A DNA stretch of 64,000 nucleotides from NCBI RefSeq assembly GCF_030814835.1, contig NZ_JAUSVS010000001.1:439001-503000 (forward strand), given 5' to 3'. The notes beneath the pieces are model-generated. The model ran no database searches. It worked only from the letters and a program-made list of their open reading frames with translations, and was not told the DNA's origin. Below, in pieces: positions 33,634 through 46,149 of this stretch. Numbering within the stretch: the first letter of the stretch is position 1; each line of letters begins with the position of its first letter. The stretch is from Caulobacter ginsengisoli. GTDB taxonomy: Bacteria; Pseudomonadota; Alphaproteobacteria; Caulobacterales; Caulobacteraceae. Both the position numbers and the translations under genes were made by a program.

Positions 33634-33663
33634 AGCCCTTCCCCCGCTGGCGGGGGAAGGGCT
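33634..33663. terminator. Perfect 14-base hairpin between tonB and the M16 gene
   Basis: Arms 33634-33647 and 33650-33663 (AGCCCTTCCCCCGC and its complement) around a two-base TG loop, 12 bases after the tonB stop. It probably ends or weakens tonB transcription, leaving the M16 operon with its own promoter; it may also be one of the intergenic palindromes, as no T run follows. Confidence 0.5.
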
Positions 33664-33675
33664 GAGTGCTCGACT

Positions 33676-34404
33676 CTATTCCAACCCGAACTTGATCGGG
33701 ATGGTCACCAGCGCCCCGTCCACCGGCTTGCCGTCGACCGTGCGGGGGCTCATCACGAAGTAGCGCGACAGCTTCTGGGCCGCCCGGCCAAAGCCCTTGC
33801 CGGCCGGCGTTTCGGAGGTCACCACGCAGCCGCCGACCGAGCCGTTGGCGGCGACGGTGCAGCGCAGGTTCACCGCGCCCGACAGGCCCAGGCGAATGGC
33901 GTCTTCCGGATAGTATTTGCTGAACTCCCGCGCGCCCGGCCGCTTGATCCAGGTCGGGTTGGCGATCACGGGCGGGGTGTTGACGATGGGGTCCGAGCCG
34001 GTCCCGGTGGTGGGCGGGCCGTCCGAGATGACCGGTGGCGAGCCGGTATCGTCCTTCGTCGCAGTCTGGTCGGTGGAGGGAAGAGGGCTGGTCTCGACGT
34101 CGGTCGGTGGCGCGTCGGTGGCGCGGGTCTTGACGGTGGTCGGCGGCGGCGTGGTCTTGGTCCGCTCGACGGGCGTGGGCTTGGGCAAGGGTTTGGGCAG
34201 CCTGATTCCGACCAGCGGCCGGTCTGTGTCGGGGATCTCCATCGGCTGGCTGAACTTCTGATAGGCCAGATAGCTGACCAGGGCGACATGGACCGCCACC
34301 GATACGCCGATGGCGATCACCATCATCCGCGAAAGGCCGGGCCGCTTGATATAATCCCCCGAGCCGATCGGAGCCGCAAAACCGTTGGACTGACTGACGA
34401 CCAT
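33676..34404 (-). CDS. Energy transducer TonB
   Basis: Protein of 242 residues: an N-terminal membrane helix (about 27-48, VIAIGVSVAVHVALVSYLAY) that contains the SxxxH motif used for ExbB/ExbD coupling, a proline/threonine-rich spacer with KPLPKPTP (about 60-145), and a TonB C-terminal domain (about 155-242, ending VTIPIKFGLE). It carries proton-motive energy to outer-membrane receptors. exbB and exbD are not adjacent. The ATG at 34404 has GGGAGG upstream; the longer frame has none. The TonB receptor at 16.1 kb could be a client, among others. Confidence 0.9.
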   Translation of the reverse strand: MVVSQSNGFAAPIGSGDYIKRPGLSRMMVIAIGVSVAVHVALVSYLAYQKFSQPMEIPDTDRPLVGIRLPKPLPKPTPVERTKTTPPPTTVKTRATDAPPTDVETSPLPSTDQTATKDDTGSPPVISDGPPTTGTGSDPIVNTPPVIANPTWIKRPGAREFSKYYPEDAIRLGLSGAVNLRCTVAANGSVGGCVVTSETPAGKGFGRAAQKLSRYFVMSPRTVDGKPVDGALVTIPIKFGLE

Positions 34405-34470
34405 CGGACCCTCCCTGGGCCTTGTTGTGGTTGAGATGAGGGTCACACGGGTCCGCAGTTCCGTAAACGA

Positions 34471-34510
34471 GAAAATGCAAACAATTCGCATTTTCAACAA
34501 ACGTTCGTTT
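34471..34510. promoter_or_regulatory. Two dyads upstream of tonB
   Basis: GAAAATGC (34471-34478) and GCATTTTC (34488-34495) are perfect inverted copies nine bases apart; a second small dyad AAACG-TT-CGTTT follows at 34499-34510. The stretch is clearly AT-richer than the genes. It lies 67 bases before the tonB ATG and is a good candidate for repressor binding, for example by an iron or nutrient regulator. Confidence 0.45.
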
Positions 34511-34549
34511 CACCCGTTTTGGGTGGGCGTCTGAGCGATGGGGCAGGGG

Positions 34550-34564
34550 TTAAGCGGCGCTTAA
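34550..34564 (+). promoter_or_regulatory. Perfect CtrA-type box TTAA-GCGGCGC-TTAA
   Basis: Exact match to the CtrA full site TTAA-N7-TTAA, 22 bases before the ATG of the transglycosylase gene. CtrA is the cell-cycle master regulator of Caulobacteraceae. The short distance to the ATG suggests either a leaderless or very short leader transcript, or repression by steric block. Confidence 0.65.
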
Positions 34565-34586
34565 CAATATTTGCCCATCAAGGGGT

Positions 34587-35402
34587 ATGGCCGTCGATGG
34601 AATCCGGGGCGTCGTTGAGGGCGCCATTCAGAAGGCCTCCGCGGCGACGGGGGTGGACTTCTCCTTTCTGCTGGGGACGGCCAACCGCGAGTCCGGCCTG
34701 CGCCCCGGCGCCCAGGCTCCAACCTCCTCGGCCGCCGGCCTCTTCCAGTTCGTCGAGCAGACCTGGCTGGGCACGCTGAAGAAATACGGCGCCAAGCACG
34801 GCTATGCCCGCTATGCCGACCTGATCACCCAGGGATCCGACGGCCGCTATCGGGTGGCCGGGGCCGACGCCCGCAAGGCGGTGCTGGCTCTGCGGCTGGA
34901 CCCCAAGGCCGCCTCGCTGATGGCCGGCGAGCTGACCAGCGACAATGCCGCCTATATTCGCGGCCGGATCGGGCGCGAGCCGACCGGCGGCGAACTCTAC
35001 GCCGCCCACTTCCTGGGCCCCAAGGGTTCGGCCCAGCTGATCCAGGCCATGGCGACCAGCCCCGGCGCCACCGCCGCCAACCTGTTTCCCGACGCCGCGG
35101 CCGCCAACCGCTCGATCTTCTACCGCGCCGGGCGGGCGGTGACCGTGGCCGAGCTCTACGGTAACCTGACCCGCACCGGCGGCGGCGGCGCGGTCGCCCC
35201 GCAGGTCACCCCCGACCAGGGCTTCATCCAATACGCCCGGGGCCGCAACGCCGACCTGCAGCAACAGCAGGCCGAGCTGGTCGACTTCATCCTGCGCGGC
35301 CCCCAATCCGCCGACCGCCGGACCGGCGGGGGCCTGCCCAGCGCCATGCTGTCGGCCGAGATGCTCAAGGTGCTGTCCGACGCCCGCAAGACTGGACGCT
35401 AG
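34587..35402 (+). CDS. Lytic transglycosylase-like (SLT domain) protein
   Basis: Protein of 271 residues with an N-terminal SLT-type lysozyme fold: catalytic Glu in TANRESGL near residue 35, and SSAAGLFQFVEQTWL as the GLMQ-like motif. The rest is helical, ending with a polar tail with a QQQQ stretch. The enzyme would cut the glycan strands of peptidoglycan, for example to let envelope machines through. No signal peptide is visible, so export would need another route or a flagellar/pilus secretion system. A perfect CtrA box lies directly upstream. Confidence 0.85.
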   Translation: MAVDGIRGVVEGAIQKASAATGVDFSFLLGTANRESGLRPGAQAPTSSAAGLFQFVEQTWLGTLKKYGAKHGYARYADLITQGSDGRYRVAGADARKAVLALRLDPKAASLMAGELTSDNAAYIRGRIGREPTGGELYAAHFLGPKGSAQLIQAMATSPGATAANLFPDAAAANRSIFYRAGRAVTVAELYGNLTRTGGGGAVAPQVTPDQGFIQYARGRNADLQQQQAELVDFILRGPQSADRRTGGGLPSAMLSAEMLKVLSDARKTGR

Positions 35403-35432
35403 CCAGCGAAGCGGCCAAGTTCGCGGCCGCCC

Positions 35433-38305
<2,873 letters not shown>

Positions 38306-38309
<4 letters not shown>

Positions 38310-40111
38310 GCGACCGACCGCGCCGCTTCGGCGTCCATCCGCCCTCTGGCCGCCGCATCCGCCACGGCCCGCGCCACCCCGGCCACGGTCACCGGCTTGC
38401 GCAGCACCGCGTCCACGCCCGCATCCAGGCATTCCCGCGCCTCGTCGGCGTCGCCGCCGATCACCGCGATGATCGGGGTGTTGGCCACGGGGCCGTCCAG
38501 CGCCCGGATCGCCGCCGCCGCCGCCGGCCCGTCCAGGCCCGGCATGCGGCCGTCCAGCATCATCAGGTCGAAGTCGGCGAGCTTGGCCAGGTCCACGGCG
38601 CGGCGGCCGTTCTGGGCGTGGACGACCTTGTGGCCCAGCTGCTCGAGGATGGCCCGCAGCATGGCGGCGTTGAGGGCGTCGTCCTCGGCGACCAGCACCC
38701 GCAACTGGCGCTTGGCCGGATCGCCGGAGATGGCCGGGCCGACCTCGATCCCTTCGCAGAAGGCGCCGTCGTCGAAGGGCAGGTCGACGGTGAAGCAGCT
38801 GCCGACGCCCGGCGCGCTGCGGCAGTCCAGCCGCCCGCCCATCAGGTCGGTGAGGTGGCGCGAAAGCGACAGGCCAAGGCCCGCGCCCGGCACGCCCGCG
38901 CCGGTGCGCTCGATGCGGCGGAAGGGTTCGAAAGCCTGTTCCAGCTCTTCGGGGGTCAGGCCGGGGCCGGTGTCGGCGATCTCTATGGCGATGCGGCCAT
39001 CGCCGCGCCGCTCAATACGGGCCTCGATGCGGCCGCGCACGGTGTATTTCACCGCATTGCCGATCAGGTTGGAGAGCACCTGGCGCACCCGGGTGACGTC
39101 GGCGACGACCGCGCCGCTGGTGCGGTTTTCCAGTTCGGCGTCGACATGCAGGGTCAGCTCCACACCCTTGGCGCTGGCGTGCGGGCGGCTGAGCAGCACC
39201 AGATCCCGCGTCAGGCGGACGGGGTCGAAGGGCTGGCTGTCGAGCATAAGCCGGCCCTGCTCGGCGGTCTCGGAATCCAGCGTGGCGTTGAGCACCGCCA
39301 CCAGCTCGTTGGCGGCGGTCAGGGCCGCGTTGAGCTGCTCGCGCGAAGGAGCCGCTCGCCCCCCTTGCCCAGCGGCGGCGGCCAGCACGTGGGTCACGCC
39401 GTTCAGGCCGTTACGGATTTCGTGGCTGAGGGTGGCGACGATGTCGGACTTGGAGCGGGCCACCTTCTGGGCCCTTTCCAGCGATACCGCGCGCTCGGCG
39501 ATCAGCGCCTCGCGCTCGGCGGCCATGGCGGCCTGGCCCCTGAGCGTGCGGTTGACCACCAGGCAGAGGGCCATCGAGAGCGCCACCGCGCCAAAGGCCA
39601 GGACGCCGGCGTCGGAGGTCTGCGGCCGAGAGAACAGCGCCCAGAGCGGACCGGCGCAGGCGATTGGCCCGACGATCAGCAGGCCGGTGAGATTGGGGGC
39701 GGTGAAGAAGGTGACGGCCACGGCGGCGGCGGTGCTGAGCATCAGCAACGGCTCGCGCACCACGCCCGCGCCGTCGGCGAAGGCGGCGATCTGGGCCACG
39801 GCTCCAGCCCAGAGCAGGGCGCCCAGAATCTGCACCCGGGCGCGCAGGGCGGGGTCCTGGGCCTGCGGGCGGCGCAGCCAGCCGGTCACCGCATAGAAGG
39901 CCCCCCAGTTGATGGCGAACACCGCGAAGGTCGCCGCCATCCAGGTGGCGTCCTCGGCGAACGAGCCGGCCCAGACATAGATCGGCAGGCTGACCCCGAA
40001 GAAGATCAGGGCATAAGGGAGCAGGGCGCGCTGCGCCTCGAGGGCCTGGATAGCCATCGTCGGGCCGCCGCGGGCCGGCGCGGCGGCGCCTGGAAACAGC
40101 AGTCTAAGCAC
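38306..40111 (-). CDS. Hybrid histidine kinase with C-terminal receiver domain
   Basis: Protein of 601 residues: about six membrane helices (residues 25-190), a HisKA domain with the phospho-acceptor in SHEIRNGLNGV near residue 230, an ATPase with N box NLIGNAVKYT and G1 ADTGPGLTPEE, and a receiver domain (about 465-590) with the phospho-Asp in MMLDGRMPGLDG and Lys in LRKPV. The receiver's usual Thr/Ser switch position reads AVIGG instead of ALTA. The start is a GTG at 40111; an ATG at 40057 is an alternative. No sensory domain besides the membrane part is seen. Confidence 0.88.
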
Positions 40112-40292
40112 AGGGTCACCCCGACATCAGAGGCGTGCACAGTAGCCGGTCAGGGTTGTTGAGACGTTACGTCGCAGCCTTAATTTGCGGGTCACAGAAC
40201 AGCGATCTGGGGAGAACTCATAATCGATCGTTAAGCCTAACGACTCATGATCCTAGGCATCGCCGCAGAACCGAGGGCGGGCGAGGGGACTC
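40112..40292. promoter_or_regulatory. Divergent promoter region between kinase and DUF2336 gene
   Basis: 181 bases without a gene. It is AT-richer than its flanks and holds a CGTTA-AGCC-TAACG dyad at 40229-40242. No clear sigma-factor motif could be assigned by eye. Confidence 0.35.
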
Positions 40293-41432
40293 ATGGGCAC
40301 GACGCGGGCCGCGCTGACCGACACCGACATTCGCACCCTGATCAAGGGCGCGACCCCCGACGAGCGCGCCATCGCCGCCCACAAGCTGTGCCGGGTCATC
40401 GACCGGGGTGAGCTGACCGACGAGGACCGCGCCAAGGCCGGCGATATCCTGCGGGTCATGGCCAATGACGCCGCCGAACTGGTGCGCCGGGCCCTGGCCG
40501 TGACGCTCAAGCAGTCCGACGTCCTGCCGCATGACGTGGCCATGAAGCTGGCCAGGGATGTCGAGAGCGTCTGCCTGCCGGTGCTGAACTTCTCGCCGGT
40601 GTTCACCGACGACGACCTGGCCGAGATCGTCCGGCTGGGCGGCCCGGTCCGCCAGACGGCCATCGCCAAGCGCCCGATCCTTTCGGAAAAGGTCACCGCC
40701 GCCATCGTCGAGCACGGCGCCGAAACGGCGGTGAAGACCGCCTGCGCCAACGACAACGCCACCTTCTCCGAGCGCACCCTCTCCAAGGCTATCCAGCGGT
40801 TCGAGAAGTCCGAACAGGTTCTGGCCGCCGTCGCCTATCGCAACGCCCTGCCGCTCTCGATCACCGAGCGGCTGATCGAACTGGTCGGCGACCAGGTCCG
40901 CGAGCACCTGATCAACCACCACGCCGTCTCGGCCGAGGTGGCGCTGCAGCTGACCATCGACACCAAGGAACGCGCCGTCGTCGACCTGGTCGACCAGGCC
41001 GGCCGCGCCGCCGACCCCAAGGCCTTCGCCGCCCACCTGCGCAAGGCCGAGCGCCTGACGCCCTCGCTGCTGCTGCGCTGCCTGGCGCATGGCCACATGA
41101 CCTTCTTCGAGTGCGCCGTCGCCGAGCTGGCGGGGGTGCCGCATCACCGCACCTGGCTGATGATCCACGACGCCGGGCCGCTGGGCCTGCGGGCCATCTA
41201 CGAGCGGGCCGGGCTGCCGGCCCGGCTCTACGCCGCCTTCCGGGCCGGGGTCGACACCTTCCATTCGGTGGAATTCGACGGCGAGTTGCGCGACCGGGAG
41301 CGCTTCCAGGAGCGCATGCTGCAGCGCTTCCTGACCCAGCCGCAAACCGCCGCCCGCGACGATGTCGACTATCTGCTCGACAAGATGGACCGCATCACCC
41401 GCGAGGCCGCGTCGAAGGTTGCCGCTGGGTGA
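40293..41432 (+). CDS. DUF2336 domain protein
   Basis: Helical protein of 379 residues of the DUF2336 family, with repeated alpha-helical units such as LVRRALAVTLKQSDVLPHDVAMKLARDVE, which resemble HEAT-type repeats. The family is largely alphaproteobacterial and has no established biochemical role. A second member is encoded at 46.2 kb on the other strand. It lies upstream of a NUDIX gene with 38 bases between. No catalytic motif is visible. Confidence 0.82.
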   Translation: MGTTRAALTDTDIRTLIKGATPDERAIAAHKLCRVIDRGELTDEDRAKAGDILRVMANDAAELVRRALAVTLKQSDVLPHDVAMKLARDVESVCLPVLNFSPVFTDDDLAEIVRLGGPVRQTAIAKRPILSEKVTAAIVEHGAETAVKTACANDNATFSERTLSKAIQRFEKSEQVLAAVAYRNALPLSITERLIELVGDQVREHLINHHAVSAEVALQLTIDTKERAVVDLVDQAGRAADPKAFAAHLRKAERLTPSLLLRCLAHGHMTFFECAVAELAGVPHHRTWLMIHDAGPLGLRAIYERAGLPARLYAAFRAGVDTFHSVEFDGELRDRERFQERMLQRFLTQPQTAARDDVDYLLDKMDRITREAASKVAAG

Positions 41433-41470
41433 GGCTTGCCCGCTGGCCGCGACGCGCGCCAAGCTAAGGC

Positions 41471-42256
41471 ATGTCTGAAGAGAAGCCTGCGGTTCCGATC
41501 CGCCCCGCCGCCACCGTCCTGCTCGTCCGCGACGCGCCCGAGTTCCAGGTGCTGATGGTCAAGCGCCATCACCAGATCGACTTCGCCTCCGGCGCCCTGG
41601 TCTTCCCGGGCGGCAAGACCCACCAGGGCGATCACGACAGCGCCTGGGAAGGCCACACCACCGGCTGGCACGATGTCGATCCCGATGAGCGGCCTCTGCG
41701 CATAGCCGCCATTCGCGAGTCCTATGAGGAAGCCGGCATCATCGTCGCCCGCCACCCGGACGGCTCGGTCTATCACGGCAACCCGCGCGCCGACGCCGCG
41801 AGGGCCGACATCGAGGCCGACCGGCGCAGCTTCCTGGATCTGATCGTCGAGCTGGATATCCGGCTGGAGCTGACGGCGCTCACCGTCTTTGCCCGCTGGA
41901 TCACCCCGGACATGATGCCGAAAAGGTTCGACACCTGGTTCTACGTGGTCAGCGCCGACAGCACCCAGCTGGCCGCCCATGACGGCCGCGAAACGGTCGA
42001 CGCCGAATGGATCGCGCCGGGCGAGGCGCTGCGCCTGGCGGCGGCGGGCGAGCGGACGGTGATCTTCCCCACCCGCATGAACCTGCAACTGCTGGCGGAG
42101 AGTTCGAGCGTGACCGAGGCGGTGGAGAAGTCGCGGGCGCGGACGCTGGTGACGGTGCTGCCGAAGGTGGAGCGCCGTGAGGGCGGCGCGGTCCTGGTCA
42201 TCCCGCCGGACGCCGGTTATGGCGCGGTCGAGGAGTCGATGTCGGCGATACGATAA
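41471..42256 (+). CDS. NUDIX hydrolase
   Basis: Protein of 261 residues with a NUDIX fold: FPGGKTHQGD near residue 49 and the box helix IRESYEEAGII near residues 80-90, which together give the GX5EX7REUXEEXGU pattern, although an insertion of about 25 residues separates the glycines from the box. This longer layout resembles CoA or diphosphate-cleaving NUDT7/NUDT19-like enzymes. The cleaved nucleotide derivative cannot be told from sequence. It follows the DUF2336 gene in the same direction. Confidence 0.85.
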   Translation: MSEEKPAVPIRPAATVLLVRDAPEFQVLMVKRHHQIDFASGALVFPGGKTHQGDHDSAWEGHTTGWHDVDPDERPLRIAAIRESYEEAGIIVARHPDGSVYHGNPRADAARADIEADRRSFLDLIVELDIRLELTALTVFARWITPDMMPKRFDTWFYVVSADSTQLAAHDGRETVDAEWIAPGEALRLAAAGERTVIFPTRMNLQLLAESSSVTEAVEKSRARTLVTVLPKVERREGGAVLVIPPDAGYGAVEESMSAIR

Positions 42257-42269
42257 GAGAGAAGAGAGC

Positions 42270-42306
42270 GGGGACAGGCACGGTTCCGCGAACCGAGCCA
42301 GTCCCC
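42270..42306. repeat. REP-like palindrome GGGGAC..GTCCCC
   Basis: Seventeen-base arms (42270-42286 and 42290-42306) with two mismatches around CGC; the arms read GGGGACAGGCACGGTTC and, complemented, GGGGACTGGCTCGGTTC. Palindromes with this very core are linked to REP-associated tyrosine transposases in many Proteobacteria (from memory). It sits between two convergent genes and may also act as a terminator for both. Confidence 0.75.
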
Positions 42307-42318
42307 AGCCTCGATGGC

Positions 42319-42801
42319 TTAAGCCGCCAGCTGCGCGACCTGGCTTTCCAGCGCTTCGGCCAGCATCCGGCCCGTGGGATGGGTATCGGTCTTGATCCCG
42401 TCACGCACCGCCGCCTTGATGGCGTCGATGTGGGCGTCGACCAGGAACATCGGGGCCTGCTCGCGGGTCTCGGGATCGTCGATCAGGCGGCAGAGCGAGC
42501 CGGCGATGCGGGTGACCAGCGGAAACTCATAGGTCGCGCCCAGACCCTTGAGGTCGTGGGCCCGCATGTAGAGGGCCTCGGTGGTGTCGCGGTTGACACC
42601 CTCGGCGCGGATGCGGGACTGGGCCTTCTCCAGCTTGGAGACCTCGTCGTTCAGCCACTCGGCGAAGTTGCCCGACAGGCTTTTCAGGGCCGCTTCGGCC
42701 TTGGCGATGGCGCTGGCGTCGATGCCGCCCAACCTGCCGCCGACCTTCAGGCGCAGCATGTTCGGGCTTTGGATGACCTGGACCGTCGGGTTGTCGCTCA
42801 C
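42319..42801 (-). CDS. Hpt domain phosphotransfer protein
   Basis: Protein of 160 residues with an Hpt four-helix bundle; the phospho-acceptor His is in MRAHDLKGLGATYEF near residue 80. Such proteins pass phosphate between receiver domains. The GTG at 42801 is chosen because GAGGAGG lies eight bases upstream; an ATG 27 bases earlier would include that site. The hybrid kinase at 38.3 kb is the nearest possible partner, but three genes separate them. Confidence 0.85.
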   Translation of the reverse strand: MSDNPTVQVIQSPNMLRLKVGGRLGGIDASAIAKAEAALKSLSGNFAEWLNDEVSKLEKAQSRIRAEGVNRDTTEALYMRAHDLKGLGATYEFPLVTRIAGSLCRLIDDPETREQAPMFLVDAHIDAIKAAVRDGIKTDTHPTGRMLAEALESQVAQLAA

Positions 42802-43007
42802 GCGGGTCGCCTCCTCATGGCGTTGCACAGCCTCACGGTAGAGCGGAGCGGTTAATAAGGGGTGAGACAGGGGTTTCTGCGCGACGTTCAGCCACAGGGG
42901 GAAGCGTTGTCATCCACACGCTGGCAGCGACGATTGTTCAATCGCCTCCGTGACTTGGGGCGCGAGGCGGCTAAGCTGCCCCCCGATCGCTCCACAGGAC
43001 CCCGGCC
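42802..43007. other. Divergent intergenic region, nothing clear
   Basis: 206 bases between the Hpt and glutathione transferase starts. I see no gene, no strong palindrome and no clear promoter motif. Confidence 0.4.
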
Positions 43008-43667
43008 ATGATCCTCTACCACTGCGCCGACGCCCGCTCGTTCCGGCCGCTCTGGGCGCTGGAGGAGCTGGGGCTGCCCTATGAGTTGCGCATGCTGCCC
43101 TTCCCGCCGCGGGTGTTTGCAAAGGACTATCTGGCCGAAAACCCGCTGGGCACCATTCCTTTGTTCGTCGAGGGCGAGACGCGGATGACCGAGTCCGCCG
43201 CCATCGTCGAATACCTCTGCAGCCGCCACAGCCCCGGCAATCTGGCGGTCGGGACCGACGAGGCGGGTTACGGCGCCTATCTCAACGCCCTGCATTTCGG
43301 CGAGGCGACCCTGACCTTCCCCCAGACCCTGGTGCTGCGCTACCTCCGGCTGGAGCCCAGGGAGCGCCGCCAGCCGCAGGTGGCCGACGACTATGCCAAG
43401 TGGTTCCTGTCGCGGTTGCGGGGCCTGGCCCGGATGCTGGAGACATCCGGGTTCGTAGCGGCCGGGCGGTTCACCGGCGGGGACATCTCGGTAAGCTATG
43501 CGCTGCTGCTGGCGCAGACCCTGGGCCTGGCGGAGGAGTTCCCGCCGGTCGTGACCGCCTACTGGGAGCGCATGCAGGCGCGGCCGGGGTTCAAGGCGGC
43601 CAAGGCGGCCCAGGCGGCGGCCAGCGCCGGGCAGGGGGTCGAGGCGCTGGACGTGGCTAAACTGTAG
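43008..43667 (+). CDS. Glutathione S-transferase family protein
   Basis: Protein of 219 residues: thioredoxin-like N-terminal domain (ALEELGLPYELRML, NPLGTIPLFVEG and the glutathione-binding MTESAAIVEYL near residues 60-70) and a helical C-terminal domain with FTGGDISVSYAL. It would conjugate or use glutathione on an electrophile; the substrate is unknown. It lies 80 bases before a membrane histidine kinase with no sign of a shared role. Confidence 0.9.
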   Translation: MILYHCADARSFRPLWALEELGLPYELRMLPFPPRVFAKDYLAENPLGTIPLFVEGETRMTESAAIVEYLCSRHSPGNLAVGTDEAGYGAYLNALHFGEATLTFPQTLVLRYLRLEPRERRQPQVADDYAKWFLSRLRGLARMLETSGFVAAGRFTGGDISVSYALLLAQTLGLAEEFPPVVTAYWERMQARPGFKAAKAAQAAASAGQGVEALDVAKL

Positions 43668-43747
43668 AACGGCGTTATCCTGACCGCGATGTGAGTCGCC
43701 GTGTCGGGCTCCGACTCACTGCCGCCTTCAAGTCGGAGCCCGTCCGC

Positions 43748-45343
43748 ATGGCCAGTCGTCGCTTCCTGCTGCTGCTTGTTCTGCTCTCCGCCCTGATCGC
43801 CGCGCTCAGCGCCGTCAGCATGGCCTTCTTCCGCGATTCCGAGATCGTGGTGTCGTTCTGGCCAGCCAACGCCCTGATCCTGGCCTTCCTGCTGCGCGGC
43901 TTCCGCGGACGGACCGAGGCGGCCGCCGCCCTGGCGGTCAGTTTCGGGGTGCTGGTGGCCACCACCGTGCTGTTCGACCGGCCGGCCGCCATCTCGGTGG
44001 GCTTCGCGGCCGCCAACATGGTCGAGGTGGCCATAGCCGCCTGGGTGATGCGGGGCCAGGCCATGCCGCTGCGCGACGAGCGCGCGCTGCTGCGGCTGAT
44101 CGGCGGCGGGGTGATCGCCGGGCCGCTGGCTTCCTGCGCCGTCGCCGGCCTGGCCAGCGGGCTGAGTAGCGGAACCCTGTTCTACCCGGCCGCCTCGCTG
44201 CAGTGGCTGGTGGCCGACATGCTGGGCATGGCGGTCTTCGCCCCGGCCTTCCTGTCGGTCCGCTGGCGCCCGCTGCCCGAGCAGGTCGCCACCCGCGACC
44301 TGGTCCGCAATCTCGGCGTGCAGGCCCTGGTCGCCGCGGCCACCGTGCTGGCCTTCCTGCGCACCGACCTGCCGCTGCTGTTCGCCATCACCCCCTGCGT
44401 AATGCTGGCGGTGTGGACCGGCCGCGCCGCCGGCGGGACCACGGCCGTGGCCATCGCCACCGCCATCGCCGCCTTGATGTCGGCCCTGGGCTTTGGCCCC
44501 ATCGCCGCCATGGATCACAGTGGTCCGCAGGTCACCGTGCTGGTGCTGCAGGCCTTCGTCGCTGGCCAGATCCTGGCCGTGCATCCGCTGGCCATGGCCC
44601 TGTCGCGCCTGGACGCCTACGCCCGCGAGGCGGAGCGCCGCGCCGAGATGCGCGAGCGGCTGCTGGCCCATGTCAGTCACGAAATCCGCTCGCCGTTGGG
44701 CGGGGTGCTGGGCCTGACCGAACTGATGCAGAAGGGGGCGCTGGGCGAGCTGACCGCGGGCCAGCGCGAGGGCCTGGCCAACATCGCCCTCTGCGCCGCC
44801 GAGGTCGAGGGACTGGCCGGCGACCTGCTGGACGAGGCGGCGATCAACGCCGGGCGGCTGAGCCTCAAGCCCCGGCCCACCAACCTGGCCGACATCGTGA
44901 CCCAGGCCCATACGGCGGCCCTGTTCCGCACCCGCGACTTCAAGCCGGAATACCGCATCGCCCCCATCGTCCCGGGCCTGGCGGTGCTGGCCGACCCGGC
45001 CCGGTTCAAGCAGATCCTGGTCAACCTGCTGGTCAACGCCGCCAAATACGGCGGCCGACCGCCGCGTGTGGAGGTCAGTGTCGAGGTGCTGGGCGCGCGG
45101 ATCCGGGTGCTGGTCGCCGACAATGGCGCGGGCGTGCCGGCCGCCCAGCGGGACCGCCTGTTCCAGCCTTTCGAACGCCTGGGCGCCGTCGACACCGACG
45201 TCCAGGGCCACGGCATCGGCTTGGCGGTGGCCCGCCAACTGGCGCGGCTGCAGGACGGGGATGTCGGGCTGCAGGACGGACCGCTGGGCGGGGCGTGCTT
45301 CTATGTGGACCTGCCGCTGGCGACGGGGGCGGTGGCGGCTTAG
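43748..45343 (+). CDS. Membrane histidine kinase with MASE1 sensor
   Basis: Protein of 531 residues: an N-terminal MASE1 membrane sensor (about eight helices to residue 290, with [18 protein letters not shown]), a HisKA domain with the acceptor His in [15 protein letters not shown] near residue 310, and an ATPase with N box [12 protein letters not shown]1 ADNGAGVP and G2 [12 protein letters not shown]. No receiver domain or response regulator is adjacent, so its partner is elsewhere. I chose the ATG at 43748 (GGAG nine bases upstream) over a GTG 57 bases earlier. The stop overlaps the convergent nadK by four bases. Confidence 0.86.
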   Translation: MASRRFLLLLVLLSALIAALSAVSMAFFRDSEIVVSFWPANALILAFLLRGFRGRTEAAAALAVSFGVLVATTVLFDRPAAISVGFAAANMVEVAIAAWVMRGQAMPLRDERALLRLIGGGVIAGPLASCAVAGLASGLSSGTLFYPAASLQWLVADMLGMAVFAPAFLSVRWRPLPEQVATRDLVRNLGVQALVAAATVLAFLRTDLPLLFAITPCVMLAVWTGRAAGGTTAVAIATAIAALMSALGFGPIAAMDHSGPQVTVLVLQAFVAGQILAVHPLAMALSRLDAYAREAERRAEMRERLLAHVSHEIRSPLGGVLGLTELMQKGALGELTAGQREGLANIALCAAEVEGLAGDLLDEAAINAGRLSLKPRPTNLADIVTQAHTAALFRTRDFKPEYRIAPIVPGLAVLADPARFKQILVNLLVNAAKYGGRPPRVEVSVEVLGARIRVLVADNGAGVPAAQRDRLFQPFERLGAVDTDVQGHGIGLAVARQLARLQDGDVGLQDGPLGGACFYVDLPLATGAVAA

Positions 45344-46116
45344 GCCGAAAACTGCTCCGCCAGCACCCGTTCTTCCAGGCTGCGCCCGGCGTCGAACAGC
45401 ATGGTCAGGCTGATGCCGCGGTCCTCGCCGACATGAACCTCGACCACGTCGCGGACCTCGAAATTGTCGGCCACGGCGCTGACAGGGCGCTTATCCGCCT
45501 CTAGCACTTCCAGGGTCACCCGCGCCGTATGCGACAGCAGCGCCCCCCGCCATCTGCGCGGCCGGAAGGCGCTGATCGGAGTCAGGGCCAGCACTCTTGA
45601 GTCCATCGGAATGATCGGCCCGTGCGCCGACAGGTTATAGGCCGTCGACCCGGCCGGGGTCGCCACCATCAGCCCGTCGCAGATCAGCTCGCCCATCCGC
45701 ACCTTGCCGTCGATGGAGACTCGCACCTTGGCGGTCTGGCGGGTCTGGCGCAGCAGTGAGACCTCGTTGATGGCCAGGGCCCGGTGCTGGCGGCGGTGGC
45801 TGTCGATGGCGACCATGGCCAGGGGGTGGATGACGGCGCGCTCGGCCCCGTTGATCCGCTCCAGCAGGCCGTCCTCGGCGTATTCGTTCATCAGGAAGCC
45901 GACCGAGCCGCGGTTCATGCCGTAGATCGGTTTGCTGGCCCCCAGGTTCTCGTGCAGCGTCTCCAGCATGAAGCCGTCGCCGCCCAGGGCGACCACCACC
46001 TGGGCGTCGCTGTCGCCGGCGTCGCCATAGCGGGCCATCAGCCGCACCCGGGCCTCCTGGGCCTCGGGGCGGTCGCTGGCCTTGAAGGTCAGGCGGGTGA
46101 TCGACGTTCGCTGCAT
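45340..46116 (-). CDS. nadK: NAD kinase
   Basis: Cytosolic enzyme of 258 residues that makes NADP from NAD and ATP. The GGDG motif is in [14 protein letters not shown] near residue 45, the NE motif in [11 protein letters not shown] near residue 117 and the [16 protein letters not shown] loop near residue 155; all are diagnostic of the family. It is slightly shorter than the E. coli protein (292), which is usual in alphaproteobacteria. The neighbours have no evident link to NADP metabolism. Confidence 0.95.
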   Translation of the reverse strand: MQRTSITRLTFKASDRPEAQEARVRLMARYGDAGDSDAQVVVALGGDGFMLETLHENLGASKPIYGMNRGSVGFLMNEYAEDGLLERINGAERAVIHPLAMVAIDSHRRQHRALAINEVSLLRQTRQTAKVRVSIDGKVRMGELICDGLMVATPAGSTAYNLSAHGPIIPMDSRVLALTPISAFRPRRWRGALLSHTARVTLEVLEADKRPVSAVADNFEVRDVVEVHVGEDRGISLTMLFDAGRSLEERVLAEQFSA

Positions 46117-46149
46117 GGCCTGAGAAAGGCCCTACGCCGCCGGCCTTGT

